Positions 18,390-27,528 of a stretch of 34,669 bases of DNA are shown here, in pieces. The stretch is from assembly GCA_002171125.1 (NCBI GenBank), contig NHHK01000025.1, forward strand, positions 1 through 34,669, read 5' to 3'. The position numbers and the translations under genes are program-made. This DNA comes from a bacterium TMED161. Its GTDB lineage: Bacteria > Fidelibacterota > Marinisomatia > SCGC-AAA003-L08 > D37C17. The notes below the pieces were generated by a model. That model had not been told where the DNA came from. It searched no databases and saw only the letters and a program-made list of their open reading frames with translations. How positions within the stretch are numbered: position 1 is the stretch's first letter; each line of letters begins with the position of its first letter.

Positions 18390-19062
18390 AATATTATCTA
18401 AAACTCTAATTATATTAATGCTATCATTTTTGATTTTAAGCTGCAATACAAATTCAGATAATATCAAACTACCAAATGATATTAGATGGGTTGTAAAGTC
18501 ACCTGAATATGATATTCTTTGTGAGCAAATATATAATACCGCTTGGGGAAAATTATCAAGAGTCTTAAAAAATTCAGATTCAAACTCTTGTATTGTAATG
18601 GATTTAGATGAGACTGTTCTAGATAATTCAAAATATCAAATTGATTTAACAAAAAAAGGTGAATCCTACAATCCAGAAAGCTGGTCTAAATGGGTAAACC
18701 AAAAAGAAGCTGAGCTCGTTCCAGGTGCAAAGGATTTTATAGATAATGTTAAAAAAACTAATGTGAGGATTGTATTCCTTAGTAATAGAATGGATAAAAA
18801 TAAGATACCAACTATTGAAAATATGGAGCAATTAAGTATAGTTGATAGTGATGATATATTTTTATTAAGACTGAATAAAGAAGATAAAAAAGATGTTCGA
18901 AGAAGTGAAATTATTAATGGTGATGGGAGATTTAGTGAAGTTGGACCTTTAAAAGTTCTCGCCTATTTTGGAGATGCTAAACATGACTTCCCTAATGATG
19001 ATAATTTTACTTTTGGTCAGAATATGTTTATGTTCCCAAATCCAATGTATGGAAAGTGGTAG
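18382..19062 (+). CDS. HAD-family acid phosphatase / lipoprotein e(P4)-like
   Basis: Lipobox LILSC; IVMDLDETVLDNSKYQ (DxDxT); VRIVFLSNRMD; YFGDAKHDF. Confidence 0.85.
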   Translation: MNKILSKTLIILMLSFLILSCNTNSDNIKLPNDIRWVVKSPEYDILCEQIYNTAWGKLSRVLKNSDSNSCIVMDLDETVLDNSKYQIDLTKKGESYNPESWSKWVNQKEAELVPGAKDFIDNVKKTNVRIVFLSNRMDKNKIPTIENMEQLSIVDSDDIFLLRLNKEDKKDVRRSEIINGDGRFSEVGPLKVLAYFGDAKHDFPNDDNFTFGQNMFMFPNPMYGKW

Positions 19063-19114
19063 GATTATGTATAATTCAAACTACTAGCATCAAATATCCT
19101 ATTCCTCTATTAAA

Positions 19115-20146
19115 ATGAATAAACTAATTGCATCCTTAATAGTTTTTAGCCTCATATATCCTCTATGTCCTGGTGATGTAAATGAAGACTACACTATAAA
19201 TATTCAAGATGTAATCATCATAGTAAATGAAATTATTGATGATGTAGAGTCGAATTATTTATCCGATGTAAATGATGATGGTGATGTTGATATACTTGAT
19301 ATCATCACAATTATAAATATTATACTTTATAATGATGAGTATCTATGCTTAGACCCAATTAACATCACATATAATATACATAATAGCCTACCACTAGAAT
19401 GGATAGCTGAATTTTACATTATCATAGAAAACCTTTCTGATTTAATTCCAGCATATCAAAATTATTATGATGAATTGACTGTTTATGCATGGAATAGTAA
19501 TGTAGAAGATCCATACCCGGGAATACAAGGTGGAACCTATATTGGTGGTGCAGATGAAGGGTTTAATATGGTTCTTGAAATAAATCAAATGGAGTTTGAA
19601 TGGGACCACATGCATCGCTATTCAGTTATTGCCCATGAATATTTCCATGTTTATCAGTTAAGTATAAACGAGGCGATGAATCAGCCTAATGGTGGATACA
19701 ACCCAAATACCTTTAGCATTAAATGGTTAATTGAAGGCGCAGCAACAACTTTTGAATCAATGTATATTCAAAACTATTATAACTATAATTATTTTTTAAA
19801 TGATCTTATTTACACCGAAATAGATGAAAGTGTCTATTCTAATCCAAATATTTTTGAAGACTATTCTAGTAACAGCCTTGATATTAATTATACCTCATCT
19901 ACATTTATGGTTCTTGTACTAGCTAAAGAACTCATGAATTTAGGCCACTCAGAAGAAGATGCATTTAAAATGATTTTTGAAGAATTTATGCTAACAGGTG
20001 CTAAAAATTCTGATTGGCAAAATTACTTTATTGCTACATTTGGTTTTTCAGTTAATGAATTTTATGATTCTATTCAAACATATCCACTGAATCTTGAAAA
20101 TGTAATCCCTAGTTCATCAATATCCTTACAGCAAATTTTTAATTAA
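19115..20146 (+). CDS. Secreted zinc metallopeptidase-like protein with N-terminal dockerin
   Basis: Right after the signal peptide: GDVNEDYTINIQDVIIIVNEIIDD...SDVNDDGDVDILDIITIINIIL; then VIAHEYFHVYQ (HExxH) and WLIEGAATTFES (downstream Glu). Confidence 0.8.
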   Translation: MNKLIASLIVFSLIYPLCPGDVNEDYTINIQDVIIIVNEIIDDVESNYLSDVNDDGDVDILDIITIINIILYNDEYLCLDPINITYNIHNSLPLEWIAEFYIIIENLSDLIPAYQNYYDELTVYAWNSNVEDPYPGIQGGTYIGGADEGFNMVLEINQMEFEWDHMHRYSVIAHEYFHVYQLSINEAMNQPNGGYNPNTFSIKWLIEGAATTFESMYIQNYYNYNYFLNDLIYTEIDESVYSNPNIFEDYSSNSLDINYTSSTFMVLVLAKELMNLGHSEEDAFKMIFEEFMLTGAKNSDWQNYFIATFGFSVNEFYDSIQTYPLNLENVIPSSSISLQQIFN

Positions 20147-20330
20147 TCCATTATAACAAGGTGAAGCATGGGAAGGGAATCAAGGGGGTGGTATAGTCCA
20201 TCGATCCCCTCATTCAGAGGATAGTAAGCAGAGATTATATATGACAATAGATTTTGTAGATTTATATTTAAGAATTTTTCAAAACCGTTCTAACATAGAT
20301 ATATAGCATTAAATTTGCTTCATGAATTAT

Positions 20331-20357
20331 AAAGCCTCTTTTTTTGAGGCTTTTTTA
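20331..20357 (+). terminator. Intrinsic terminator immediately upstream of the next gene's leader motif
   Basis: AAAGCCTC-ttttttt-GAGGCTTTTTT. Confidence 0.75.
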
Positions 20358-20372
20358 TTTATAGATTTACTT

Positions 20373-21872
20373 ATGAAAAAATATCTTATTATAATTTTAT
20401 TTTTTAACATTCTGTGCTCTGATATCCATAGAGCAAATAGTTCTAATCGAATACGATATGATTTTACAAATTATGATAATAATACTTTAGAAATAAATAA
20501 TTTCAGAGATGAAGATGAATTGTTAGATTTTATTGAATCTATATTTGAATCTAACCTAATACCTGGACTATCAATTTCAGTAGTTAAAAATAATAATATA
20601 GTTTGGGAAAAACAGTTCGGCTATGCAAATATAGATGCAAATATTCCAGTAGATGAAAATACGATGTTCATTCTATCATCAATTTCAAAAACTATAACAG
20701 CAACTGCATTAATGATGCTGCATGAACAAAACTTATTTGTGCTTGATGATGATATAGATAATTTTTTGCCTTTTAATGTAAATCATCCAGACTATCCATT
20801 AACTCCAATTACTTTTAAAATGCTTTTATCACACACTTCAGGGATAAAAGATAATTGGAGTATCATGCCCTACTATGATGGTGATTCTCAAATAGAACTA
20901 AACAACTATCTTAGTCAGTATTTAATTCCTGGAGGTGAATTATATGATGATAACTCAAACTTCACTAACTCAATACCAGGTACAAATTATAATTATAGTA
21001 ATATTGGAGCAGCATTAATTGGACTATTAGTTGAGGAAATTTCAAATCAACCATTCAATCAATTTTGTAATGACAATATTTTTGCTCCATTAGGAATGGA
21101 TAACGCGTTTTGGTTTTTATCTGAAATTGAGAACTTAGATCAAGTAGCACTTCCATACCAAGTAACAGCTGGGAATGGTGATACATGCTATGAAATAGGT
21201 TGTGGAGTCTACGATAACTCTAATCCTTGTTTCTGTGATATGGCTTGTGTTGAATACGGAGATTGCTGTGAAGACTATGATGAAGTTTGCGGGGAAGATG
21301 GAACTGGAAGTGCTCCATCAAATTTAGTTCCATATGAAAATTATGGTTATGCTGACTATCCTTCAGGTCAATTAAGGACAACAGCAAATAATTTAGCTAA
21401 TTTTATGCGTCTGTTTATTAATGATGGATATCATGAAGGGGTCAGAATTTTAAATTCAGAGACAATTGAACTAATGAAAACTATACATTTCCCTCAAGTA
21501 AGCTCTTCTCAAGGTTTGATATGGTATTATAAGAACAATAATCAATTATTTGGACATAATGGGGGCGACCTCGGCAGCTTAACTGAAATGTTTCTATCAT
21601 TTACAAATAATTTAGGTGTAGTTATTTTGAGTAATTCAAGCAACTATAGCGCAATAATTCAAATTGAGGATGCTATTTTTAACTTTGCTGAGGAAAATGA
21701 ATTCTCAATCACTGGAGATATTAATTCAGACAACCTTATTAATATCCAAGATATAGTTTTAACGATAAATCTAGTTTTAAATAATGAATATTCATACTTA
21801 GCAGATTTAAATGCTGACAATGGTGTAGATATTCTTGATATAGTTCAGCTAGTAAATATTATTTTAAACTAA
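20373..21872 (+). CDS. Secreted beta-lactamase-like serine hydrolase with inserted somatomedin-B-like module and C-terminal dockerin
   Basis: SSISKTITATAL (SxxK), YNYSNIGAALIG (YxN), FGHNGGDLGS (HxG); insert CYEIGCGVYDNSNPCFCDMACVEYGDCCEDYDEVCG; dockerin GDINSDNLINIQDI...ADLNADNGVDILDIVQLVNIILN. Confidence 0.87.
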   Translation: MKKYLIIILFFNILCSDIHRANSSNRIRYDFTNYDNNTLEINNFRDEDELLDFIESIFESNLIPGLSISVVKNNNIVWEKQFGYANIDANIPVDENTMFILSSISKTITATALMMLHEQNLFVLDDDIDNFLPFNVNHPDYPLTPITFKMLLSHTSGIKDNWSIMPYYDGDSQIELNNYLSQYLIPGGELYDDNSNFTNSIPGTNYNYSNIGAALIGLLVEEISNQPFNQFCNDNIFAPLGMDNAFWFLSEIENLDQVALPYQVTAGNGDTCYEIGCGVYDNSNPCFCDMACVEYGDCCEDYDEVCGEDGTGSAPSNLVPYENYGYADYPSGQLRTTANNLANFMRLFINDGYHEGVRILNSETIELMKTIHFPQVSSSQGLIWYYKNNNQLFGHNGGDLGSLTEMFLSFTNNLGVVILSNSSNYSAIIQIEDAIFNFAEENEFSITGDINSDNLINIQDIVLTINLVLNNEYSYLADLNADNGVDILDIVQLVNIILN

Positions 21873-21989
21873 TAACAACTAGTTCTAAAAAAATCATAAT
21901 TACATGTAACAAAAATAAAAATTATGATTACTGTAAATCATTGTAACATAAATTTTATGAATATTTTTAATTTTATAAATTAGAGCCTT

Positions 21990-22508
21990 ATGAAATTACA
22001 TGATGAACATAAAAGATTTAATTGGCATGTTGGTAAAACTCAAAAATTCAAATGTACTAGGTCAGAATTATGGGACATTATATCTATGCCTTCAAACTTG
22101 GAACTTTTCCATCCTTTTTGTGCAAAAAATCCAATAACAAATTGGCCCGGTATTGACTCTGCAGATACAATTCTTTACCATAATGGTCTTAAGCTTGAAA
22201 GAAATTTTATAAATTGGGAAGAAAATATAGGCTATGATTTACTTATTGGCATCAAAGATAAAGAGCAATCATTTGTTTCATGGAGAATTAAAGAAAAAGA
22301 TAATGTATTAGAACTAACAATAGCAGTTTACCCCTATTTAAACAATTGCGGCTCTAAATTAACTAACTTTTTACCTTTTTTCATTATTGTCAAGCCTAGC
22401 CTATCTAATTATCTGGACTCTGTATTGAAAGGATTAGAGTTTTATACTAGAACAAATAAAAAGGTAAAAAAGAATCAATTTGGTACTCATAATTTTTTTT
22501 CAAACTAA
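21990..22508 (+). CDS. SRPBCC-superfamily (polyketide cyclase/START-like) protein
   Basis: KFKCTRSELWDIISMPSNLELFHPFCAKNPITNWPG...SFVSWRIKEKDNVLELTIAVYPY pattern. Confidence 0.55.
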   Translation: MKLHDEHKRFNWHVGKTQKFKCTRSELWDIISMPSNLELFHPFCAKNPITNWPGIDSADTILYHNGLKLERNFINWEENIGYDLLIGIKDKEQSFVSWRIKEKDNVLELTIAVYPYLNNCGSKLTNFLPFFIIVKPSLSNYLDSVLKGLEFYTRTNKKVKKNQFGTHNFFSN

Positions 22509-22514
22509 AAATAA

Positions 22515-22961
22515 ATGAATAAAAAGCATTTTCAAAAAATAGTTAAAGGCTACACAAGTGCCCCCATAAATAATCTATATAAACCAACAATGAAATTAGA
22601 GCTTGGTAAATGTGAAATTCAAATTGAAATATTAAAAAAATTTCATCATTCGGCAAATAGTTTACATGGATCCGTTTACTTTAAAATGCTAGATGATGCA
22701 GCTTGGGGAGCTGCAAATAGTTACATTGAAGATGTTTTTTTATTTACATATAGTTTTAACATTTTTCTAACTAAGCCCGTATCAAAAGGAACAATAAAAT
22801 CTATTGGGAATGTCATAACTAAATCTGATAAAAAAATTGAGGCACAAGCAAGATTATATGATTATTCAGGTGATGAGATAGGTCATGGGTCTGGTGTTTT
22901 TATGAAAAGCAAAAATTTATTAAAAGATGCAATAGGATTTAATGAAACAAGAAAACAGTAA
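22515..22961 (+). CDS. PaaI-like hotdog-fold thioesterase
   Basis: FHHSANSLHGSVYFKMLDDAAWGAANSYIEDVFLFTYSFNIFLTKPVSKGTIKSIGNV. Confidence 0.75.
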   Translation: MNKKHFQKIVKGYTSAPINNLYKPTMKLELGKCEIQIEILKKFHHSANSLHGSVYFKMLDDAAWGAANSYIEDVFLFTYSFNIFLTKPVSKGTIKSIGNVITKSDKKIEAQARLYDYSGDEIGHGSGVFMKSKNLLKDAIGFNETRKQ

Positions 22962-22969
22962 GGAATAAT

Positions 22970-23386
22970 ATGGACTTTATTTTACCACTAAGCATAATGG
23001 CTTTTTTAAAAATATTTTTAACCTATAGATTATTGTTTATGGCATATGGCCATTTAAAAAATAAAGATCTAAAGCTAAGTCAATTTCGTTTATATGAAGG
23101 AGATTTTCCAGATAAATTATGGTCAGCAAGGTATCAATTTCAAAACATGTTTGAGGTACCAATACTATTTTACTTATTATGTGTACTTCATATTATTTTC
23201 GATAATTATACTCAAACAGATATCATTCTTGCGTGGGGATTTGTATTTTTTAGAGTACTTCATTTTTTCACTAGACTTAAAAATCAAAGAGATTTAAATA
23301 TAAGAACTAGAACATATACCTTTATACTAAGTCTCATTTGTTTATCAGCAGGATGGGTGAATCTTATTTTAAATTCTTATTTTTAA
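22970..23386 (+). CDS. MAPEG-family membrane protein
   Basis: YQFQNMFEVPILFYLLCVLHIIF...FRVLHFFTRLKNQRDLNIRTRTY pattern. Confidence 0.75.
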   Translation: MDFILPLSIMAFLKIFLTYRLLFMAYGHLKNKDLKLSQFRLYEGDFPDKLWSARYQFQNMFEVPILFYLLCVLHIIFDNYTQTDIILAWGFVFFRVLHFFTRLKNQRDLNIRTRTYTFILSLICLSAGWVNLILNSYF

Positions 23387-23453
23387 AAAATATTTCAATA
23401 TATTTTTTTAGAGGCTATTTACAGTGATTAGATTATTTCGTAGATTACTGAAC

Positions 23454-24416
23454 ATGAAAAATTTCAGTGTAATAATTATTTTTATCAATTTACTTTTTTC
23501 AGATGGCCCCTTTACAGTAGAAACAATTACAGAACAAGATGGCCTTAGAAATGGTCCTGAATATTCAGGTGGAATAGCTTACTACCCTATAGATGCTGAT
23601 GGGCCCTTACCTATAATTGTTATGGTGCCAGGCTTTGTTAGTCCAATTTCATCAATTGAAGATTGGGGGCCATACTTGGCTTCTCATGGAGTAGTAACCA
23701 TGTTTGTCAATGTAAACAATATTTTTGATGATCCATATGAGAGAGCTGATGCTTTATTAGATGGACTAATATCATTAAAGCTTGAGAATGATAGAATAAA
23801 TTCACCATTATTCAATATGCTAAATATTAATGATGTTGCTGTTGGTGGTTGGTCTATGGGTGGTGGCGGAGCTCAATTAGCAGCGCAGCAAGATACATCC
23901 ATTAAAACTGTGGTAGCTTTATCTGCCTGGCTTCAAAATTCAAATGATTCATACAATAACAATACTCCTATTATTTTTTTTAGTGGTCAATTTGATAATG
24001 TTGCTTCAAATAACTTTCATACAAACGTATTCTACAACAATACTCCAAATGATATTGATAAATTATTATTTGAAATAACATGGGGAAATCATAATACGGT
24101 TTGCAGTCCATACAATAATGAAGAGATGGGTTTAAAAACTTTATATATGATAGAAAAATATATTCTAAATGATGCAACGAACTGTGAATTATTAATTGAA
24201 AGTCCAGCTGATGCTTCAGATTTTTCAACAAATATTGAATGTATTCCCGATCTACCTGGTGATTTAAATCAAGATTTTTTATTTAATATTCAGGATATAG
24301 TTTTATTAGTAGATATAATTTTAAACAATGAATTCTCTGAGGCTGGTGATTTGGATTATAATGGCGTTGTAAATATTTTGGATGTAATTCAATTAATAAG
24401 TATAATTCTAGATTAA
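23454..24416 (+). CDS. PETase/cutinase-like polyesterase with C-terminal dockerin
   Basis: VMVPGFVSPISSIEDWGPYLASHGVVTMFVNVNNIFDDPYERADALLDGL, GGWSMGGGGAQLAA, ALSAWLQNS, FFSGQFDNVAS, ITWGNHNTVCSP, NCELLIESPADASDFSTNIEC; dockerin GDLNQDFLFNIQDI...GDLDYNGVVNILDVIQLISIILD. Confidence 0.88.
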   Translation: MKNFSVIIIFINLLFSDGPFTVETITEQDGLRNGPEYSGGIAYYPIDADGPLPIIVMVPGFVSPISSIEDWGPYLASHGVVTMFVNVNNIFDDPYERADALLDGLISLKLENDRINSPLFNMLNINDVAVGGWSMGGGGAQLAAQQDTSIKTVVALSAWLQNSNDSYNNNTPIIFFSGQFDNVASNNFHTNVFYNNTPNDIDKLLFEITWGNHNTVCSPYNNEEMGLKTLYMIEKYILNDATNCELLIESPADASDFSTNIECIPDLPGDLNQDFLFNIQDIVLLVDIILNNEFSEAGDLDYNGVVNILDVIQLISIILD

Positions 24417-24442
24417 ATTAAAACTATAAGCCAAACTCAGGC

Positions 24443-24826
24443 TCAACTCACACAATCTTTACAGCGCCCTATCAATAAATGTTCTGCGCTTTTAATTGTA
24501 TAGTTTGGAATATCTGGTATCTGGATTGTCACTGGAAGACAGGATGAAGTACCACAATCTTCACATAAAAAATGTGGGTGTATCTCAGGCTCATTGTTAA
24601 AGTCAGTATTACTAGCTCCCTTTGCATATCTTTTAAGCCCATCTTGATCAACAAATGAATGTAATATTCTAGAATCCTCAAGTCGATCCAAAATTCGATA
24701 AACAGTAGTTTTATCCATTTTTTTATTGAATTTATCTATTAGTTCAATAACTGAAATAGCTTCATTGCTTTTATTGAACTCTTTAAGTAATAATTTTACT
24801 GTTTTTGTTTTCCTAATAATGCTCAT
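24443..24826 (-). CDS. Fur-family metalloregulator (Fur/Zur-like)
   Basis: KMDKTTVYRILDRLEDSRILHSF winged helix; HPHFLCEDCGTSSCL and GRCKDC Cys pairs. Confidence 0.88.
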   Translation of the reverse strand: MSIIRKTKTVKLLLKEFNKSNEAISVIELIDKFNKKMDKTTVYRILDRLEDSRILHSFVDQDGLKRYAKGASNTDFNNEPEIHPHFLCEDCGTSSCLPVTIQIPDIPNYTIKSAEHLLIGRCKDCVS

Positions 24827-24835
24827 TTTTCCTAC

Positions 24836-24850
24836 TGCAATTAAGTTGCA
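24836..24850. promoter_or_regulatory. Candidate operator for the divergent Fur-family gene / MerC-like promoter region
   Basis: Inverted repeat TGCAA-TTAAG-TTGCA next to the fur-like start codon. Confidence 0.4.
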
Positions 24851-24881
24851 TTAAACAATTTCTTATATGTAATTTAATACC

Positions 24882-24893
24882 CGGTAATTACCG
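24882..24893. promoter_or_regulatory. 12-bp perfect palindrome in the divergent intergenic region
   Basis: CGGTAATTACCG. Confidence 0.35.
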
Positions 24894-24922
24894 TACAATA
24901 AATTATTAGAAATTTAAATTTT

Positions 24923-25318
24923 ATGCTAAATATTTCGTTACAAAAATCTGATACAATTGGCGCCCTATCTAGTGGACTTTGCATGATTCATTGCATGGCT
25001 ACTCCATTCTTTTTCTTTGCCGCAACTTGTTCTGCTACCTGCTGTACGGCTGCACCTCTATGGTGGCAGTGGATGGACTACTTTTTTTTATTAGTTTCTT
25101 TTGCAGCTGTAAAATTTTCAACGAATTCAATAAATAATAAATTAATTAATTATGGCTTATGGACAAGCTGGATAGGGTTACTTTTTCTTGTATTAAATGT
25201 AAAGTTTTTATGGTTCAACATTCCAGAGAACACAAAATTTATTCCTGCTTTTTCACTTATAGGGTTTCATCTCTATAACATTTGGTATTGCAAATGTGAA
25301 TCTAAGGAATGTTGTTAA
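24923..25318 (+). CDS. MerC-domain membrane protein
   Basis: GALSSGLCMIHCMATPFFFFAATCSATCC...WWQWMDYFFLLVSFAAV. Confidence 0.75.
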   Translation: MLNISLQKSDTIGALSSGLCMIHCMATPFFFFAATCSATCCTAAPLWWQWMDYFFLLVSFAAVKFSTNSINNKLINYGLWTSWIGLLFLVLNVKFLWFNIPENTKFIPAFSLIGFHLYNIWYCKCESKECC

Positions 25319-25334
25319 CTTATATGAATGCTTT

Positions 25335-25637
25335 ATGAAGAAGATTTTAATAACATATAATATTTTATTTCTACTACTTGGAAATACTTTATTTTCAAGC
25401 ATTCATCTTTTACATCATCATGGTCATTGTCATGATAATAAAAATGTTGAATGCCAAGAATGTATAGTTATTGACAGCTCTAATACTTTTATTTTACTAG
25501 ATAATGAATTAAAATTTATAACCAAAATAACCTACGAACTTTTTGAAAACGCTCTTAATTCTATATTACATTTAAGAAGTAAGGTTTTTTTATCAAGAGC
25601 CCCCCCTACTACCTCTACAATCAATGATTTTCATTGA
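25335..25637 (+). CDS. Small secreted/membrane His/Cys-rich putative metal-binding protein
   Basis: Signal peptide MKKILITYNILFLLLGNTLFS; HLLHHHGHCHDNKNVECQECI; C-terminal SRAPP. Confidence 0.6.
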   Translation: MKKILITYNILFLLLGNTLFSSIHLLHHHGHCHDNKNVECQECIVIDSSNTFILLDNELKFITKITYELFENALNSILHLRSKVFLSRAPPTTSTINDFH

Positions 25638-25670
25638 TTTGATTTTTAGAATAACATATAGTTTTATTAT

Positions 25671-25697
25671 TATTTATCTAAATTGTTTAGATAAATA
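25671..25697. promoter_or_regulatory. 27-bp palindromic candidate operator upstream of the His-rich dockerin protein
   Basis: TATTTATCTAAA-TTG-TTTAGATAAATA: perfect 12-bp arms, ending 20 bp before the ATG at 25718. Confidence 0.5.
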
Positions 25698-25717
25698 TTT
25701 CAATTAGGGGATTTGAA

Positions 25718-27451
25718 ATGCAATTATTATTAAGATTTTTATTTTTATTTACAATTGGCTTCATGTATGCAGATTGTGAACAGTATACTAATGAAGTAGA
25801 TTGTGGTATGCATTCAGAGTGTGAATGGCATGCTGATGAAATGGCGTGTGAAGATGCAGGAAGTGATGACCATGATGATCATGAAGCAGCTGGTAATGTT
25901 ATTGAGGTAACTGGTTTATCTGAAGGAGCTACAACTTTTACTTTATCAATTATGCATGATGGACATGCAGATTATACTTCAATGCCTATCTATATAGATG
26001 TTCATGGTGACGAAGAAGGTGATGATGGTCACGATGGTGAGCACAGTGATGATGGACCTCCAGAATGTTTCTTAGATTGTCCAAATATTCAAACCTTAGC
26101 TGATTGGAATTCAGGAATCATAAACTTAACAACAGATGAAGTTTGTACAATTTATACAAGTTGGGAAAATGATACTTGTACTTCTGATTGTGACGCTGAT
26201 AATACAGCTTTTATCAATGAAGTGATTTCTACATGTACTGAGTGTCTAAGTGCTGGAAATTGCGATGAGATGGTGGATGAAGAAGAACACTGCGAAGACT
26301 TCTTAACTGAAGCTGATTGTGGTATGCACTCAGAGTGTGAATGGCATGCTGATGAAATGGCGTGTGAAGATGCAGGAAGTGATGATCACGATGGCCATGA
26401 GCATGGAGATTGTGGAGATTTTGATCACCTAAATATTGACGGAATATCTCTTGAGCATGATGGTATGGTTGTATATAGTCAGTTCCAAGGCTATATTACT
26501 GGCTCTCTAGAGTTGCATGTAAATCAAAGTATGGATCTTACAGTACACTTCTTAGATACAAATGGAAATGAAATTGAGTATACTGAAGAAAATCCAGCAG
26601 CTTGCTTCCCATTAGGATTCGAAATTTCTGATCCTAGTATTGTATCAATTACAATAGAAGAAAATCATGATGACCACGATGATGACGACCATGATGACCA
26701 TGATCATGAAGAAGATTGTGTAAATGGTGATGCTAATATGGATGGCTCAGTAAATGTCTCTGATATTGTATTGTTAGTTGGATTTATTGTTGGAAATAAT
26801 CCTTTAGATTCAGACCATGACTGTGCTGAGTATATTCAAGATGGTAATATTGATATCCTAGATATCGTTGCACTCGTTGCAGTTATCCTTGGTGAAAGAG
26901 GAGAAGAAGCTACTTCTGCTGAATTTACTCAAAGAGATAATGTTTTTGCAATGAATGCTAATGGTATTGTTGGAGCCGTTCAAATAACTCTTTCACATGG
27001 CAATAATTTTGAGATTGAGTTAACAGGTAACGCACTAGTAGCTGAATATCATACAGATAAAAATAGAACTACACTAATTGTTGTAAATCCTGTAAATGAT
27101 ATATTCACAACAAATAATGACTATGTAATAGAAGAAATTATTGCGGCTACTACTGAGGGCTATATAGCTACTAGCTGGGCTAAACCAGGAGCAATTGAAC
27201 TCAGCAATGCATATCCTAATCCATTTAATCCATCTACATCATTTGATCTAAATGTAAGTAGCCCAGGATTTGTTTCATTAAATGTCTATAACTTAAATGG
27301 ACAGTTAGTGGATGTTATCTTTGAGGGTAATATGGATGCTGGAATATATAATATGACTTGGAATGGAGCAGAACTTTCAAGTGGCATGTATATTCTTCAA
27401 GCAGTAAGTGCTGAAAAGGTATCAACGCAGAAGTTAACACTGCTGAAATAA
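25718..27451 (+). CDS. Secreted His/Asp-rich (probably metal-binding) protein with internal dockerin and C-terminal T9SS type A-like sorting domain
   Basis: DDHDDHEAAGN, HDDHDDDDHDDHDHEEDC; two copies of DCGMHSECEWHADEMACEDAGSDDHD; dockerin GDANMDGSVNVSDIVLLVGFI...IQDGNIDILDIVALVAVIL; NAYPNPFNPSTSFDLNVSSPGFVSLNVYNLNGQLVD...GMYILQAVSAEKVSTQKLTLLK. Confidence 0.85.
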   Translation: MQLLLRFLFLFTIGFMYADCEQYTNEVDCGMHSECEWHADEMACEDAGSDDHDDHEAAGNVIEVTGLSEGATTFTLSIMHDGHADYTSMPIYIDVHGDEEGDDGHDGEHSDDGPPECFLDCPNIQTLADWNSGIINLTTDEVCTIYTSWENDTCTSDCDADNTAFINEVISTCTECLSAGNCDEMVDEEEHCEDFLTEADCGMHSECEWHADEMACEDAGSDDHDGHEHGDCGDFDHLNIDGISLEHDGMVVYSQFQGYITGSLELHVNQSMDLTVHFLDTNGNEIEYTEENPAACFPLGFEISDPSIVSITIEENHDDHDDDDHDDHDHEEDCVNGDANMDGSVNVSDIVLLVGFIVGNNPLDSDHDCAEYIQDGNIDILDIVALVAVILGERGEEATSAEFTQRDNVFAMNANGIVGAVQITLSHGNNFEIELTGNALVAEYHTDKNRTTLIVVNPVNDIFTTNNDYVIEEIIAATTEGYIATSWAKPGAIELSNAYPNPFNPSTSFDLNVSSPGFVSLNVYNLNGQLVDVIFEGNMDAGIYNMTWNGAELSSGMYILQAVSAEKVSTQKLTLLK

Positions 27452-27462
27452 AATAAATCTTC

Positions 27463-27493
27463 TAAGGGGGTATTTTAAATTAATACCCCCTTA
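27463..27493 (+). terminator. Strong hairpin between the His-rich protein and TonB receptor (terminator/attenuator-like)
   Basis: TAAGGGGGTATT-ttaaatt-AATACCCCCTTA, 12-bp perfect stem; no strong U-tract. Confidence 0.6.
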
Positions 27494-27528
27494 AAAGAAC
27501 CTTAACCTTATAAATCTATTTAATAGTA

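Noticed and set aside
23094-23297. ORF 23094..23297 (+)
   Set aside because: Out-of-frame overlap with the MAPEG-family gene.
24923-25318. Mercury-resistance operon based on the MerC-like gene
   Set aside because: No merA/merP/merT/merR neighbours; context is Fur-family regulator plus TonB receptor, better fitting metal homeostasis.
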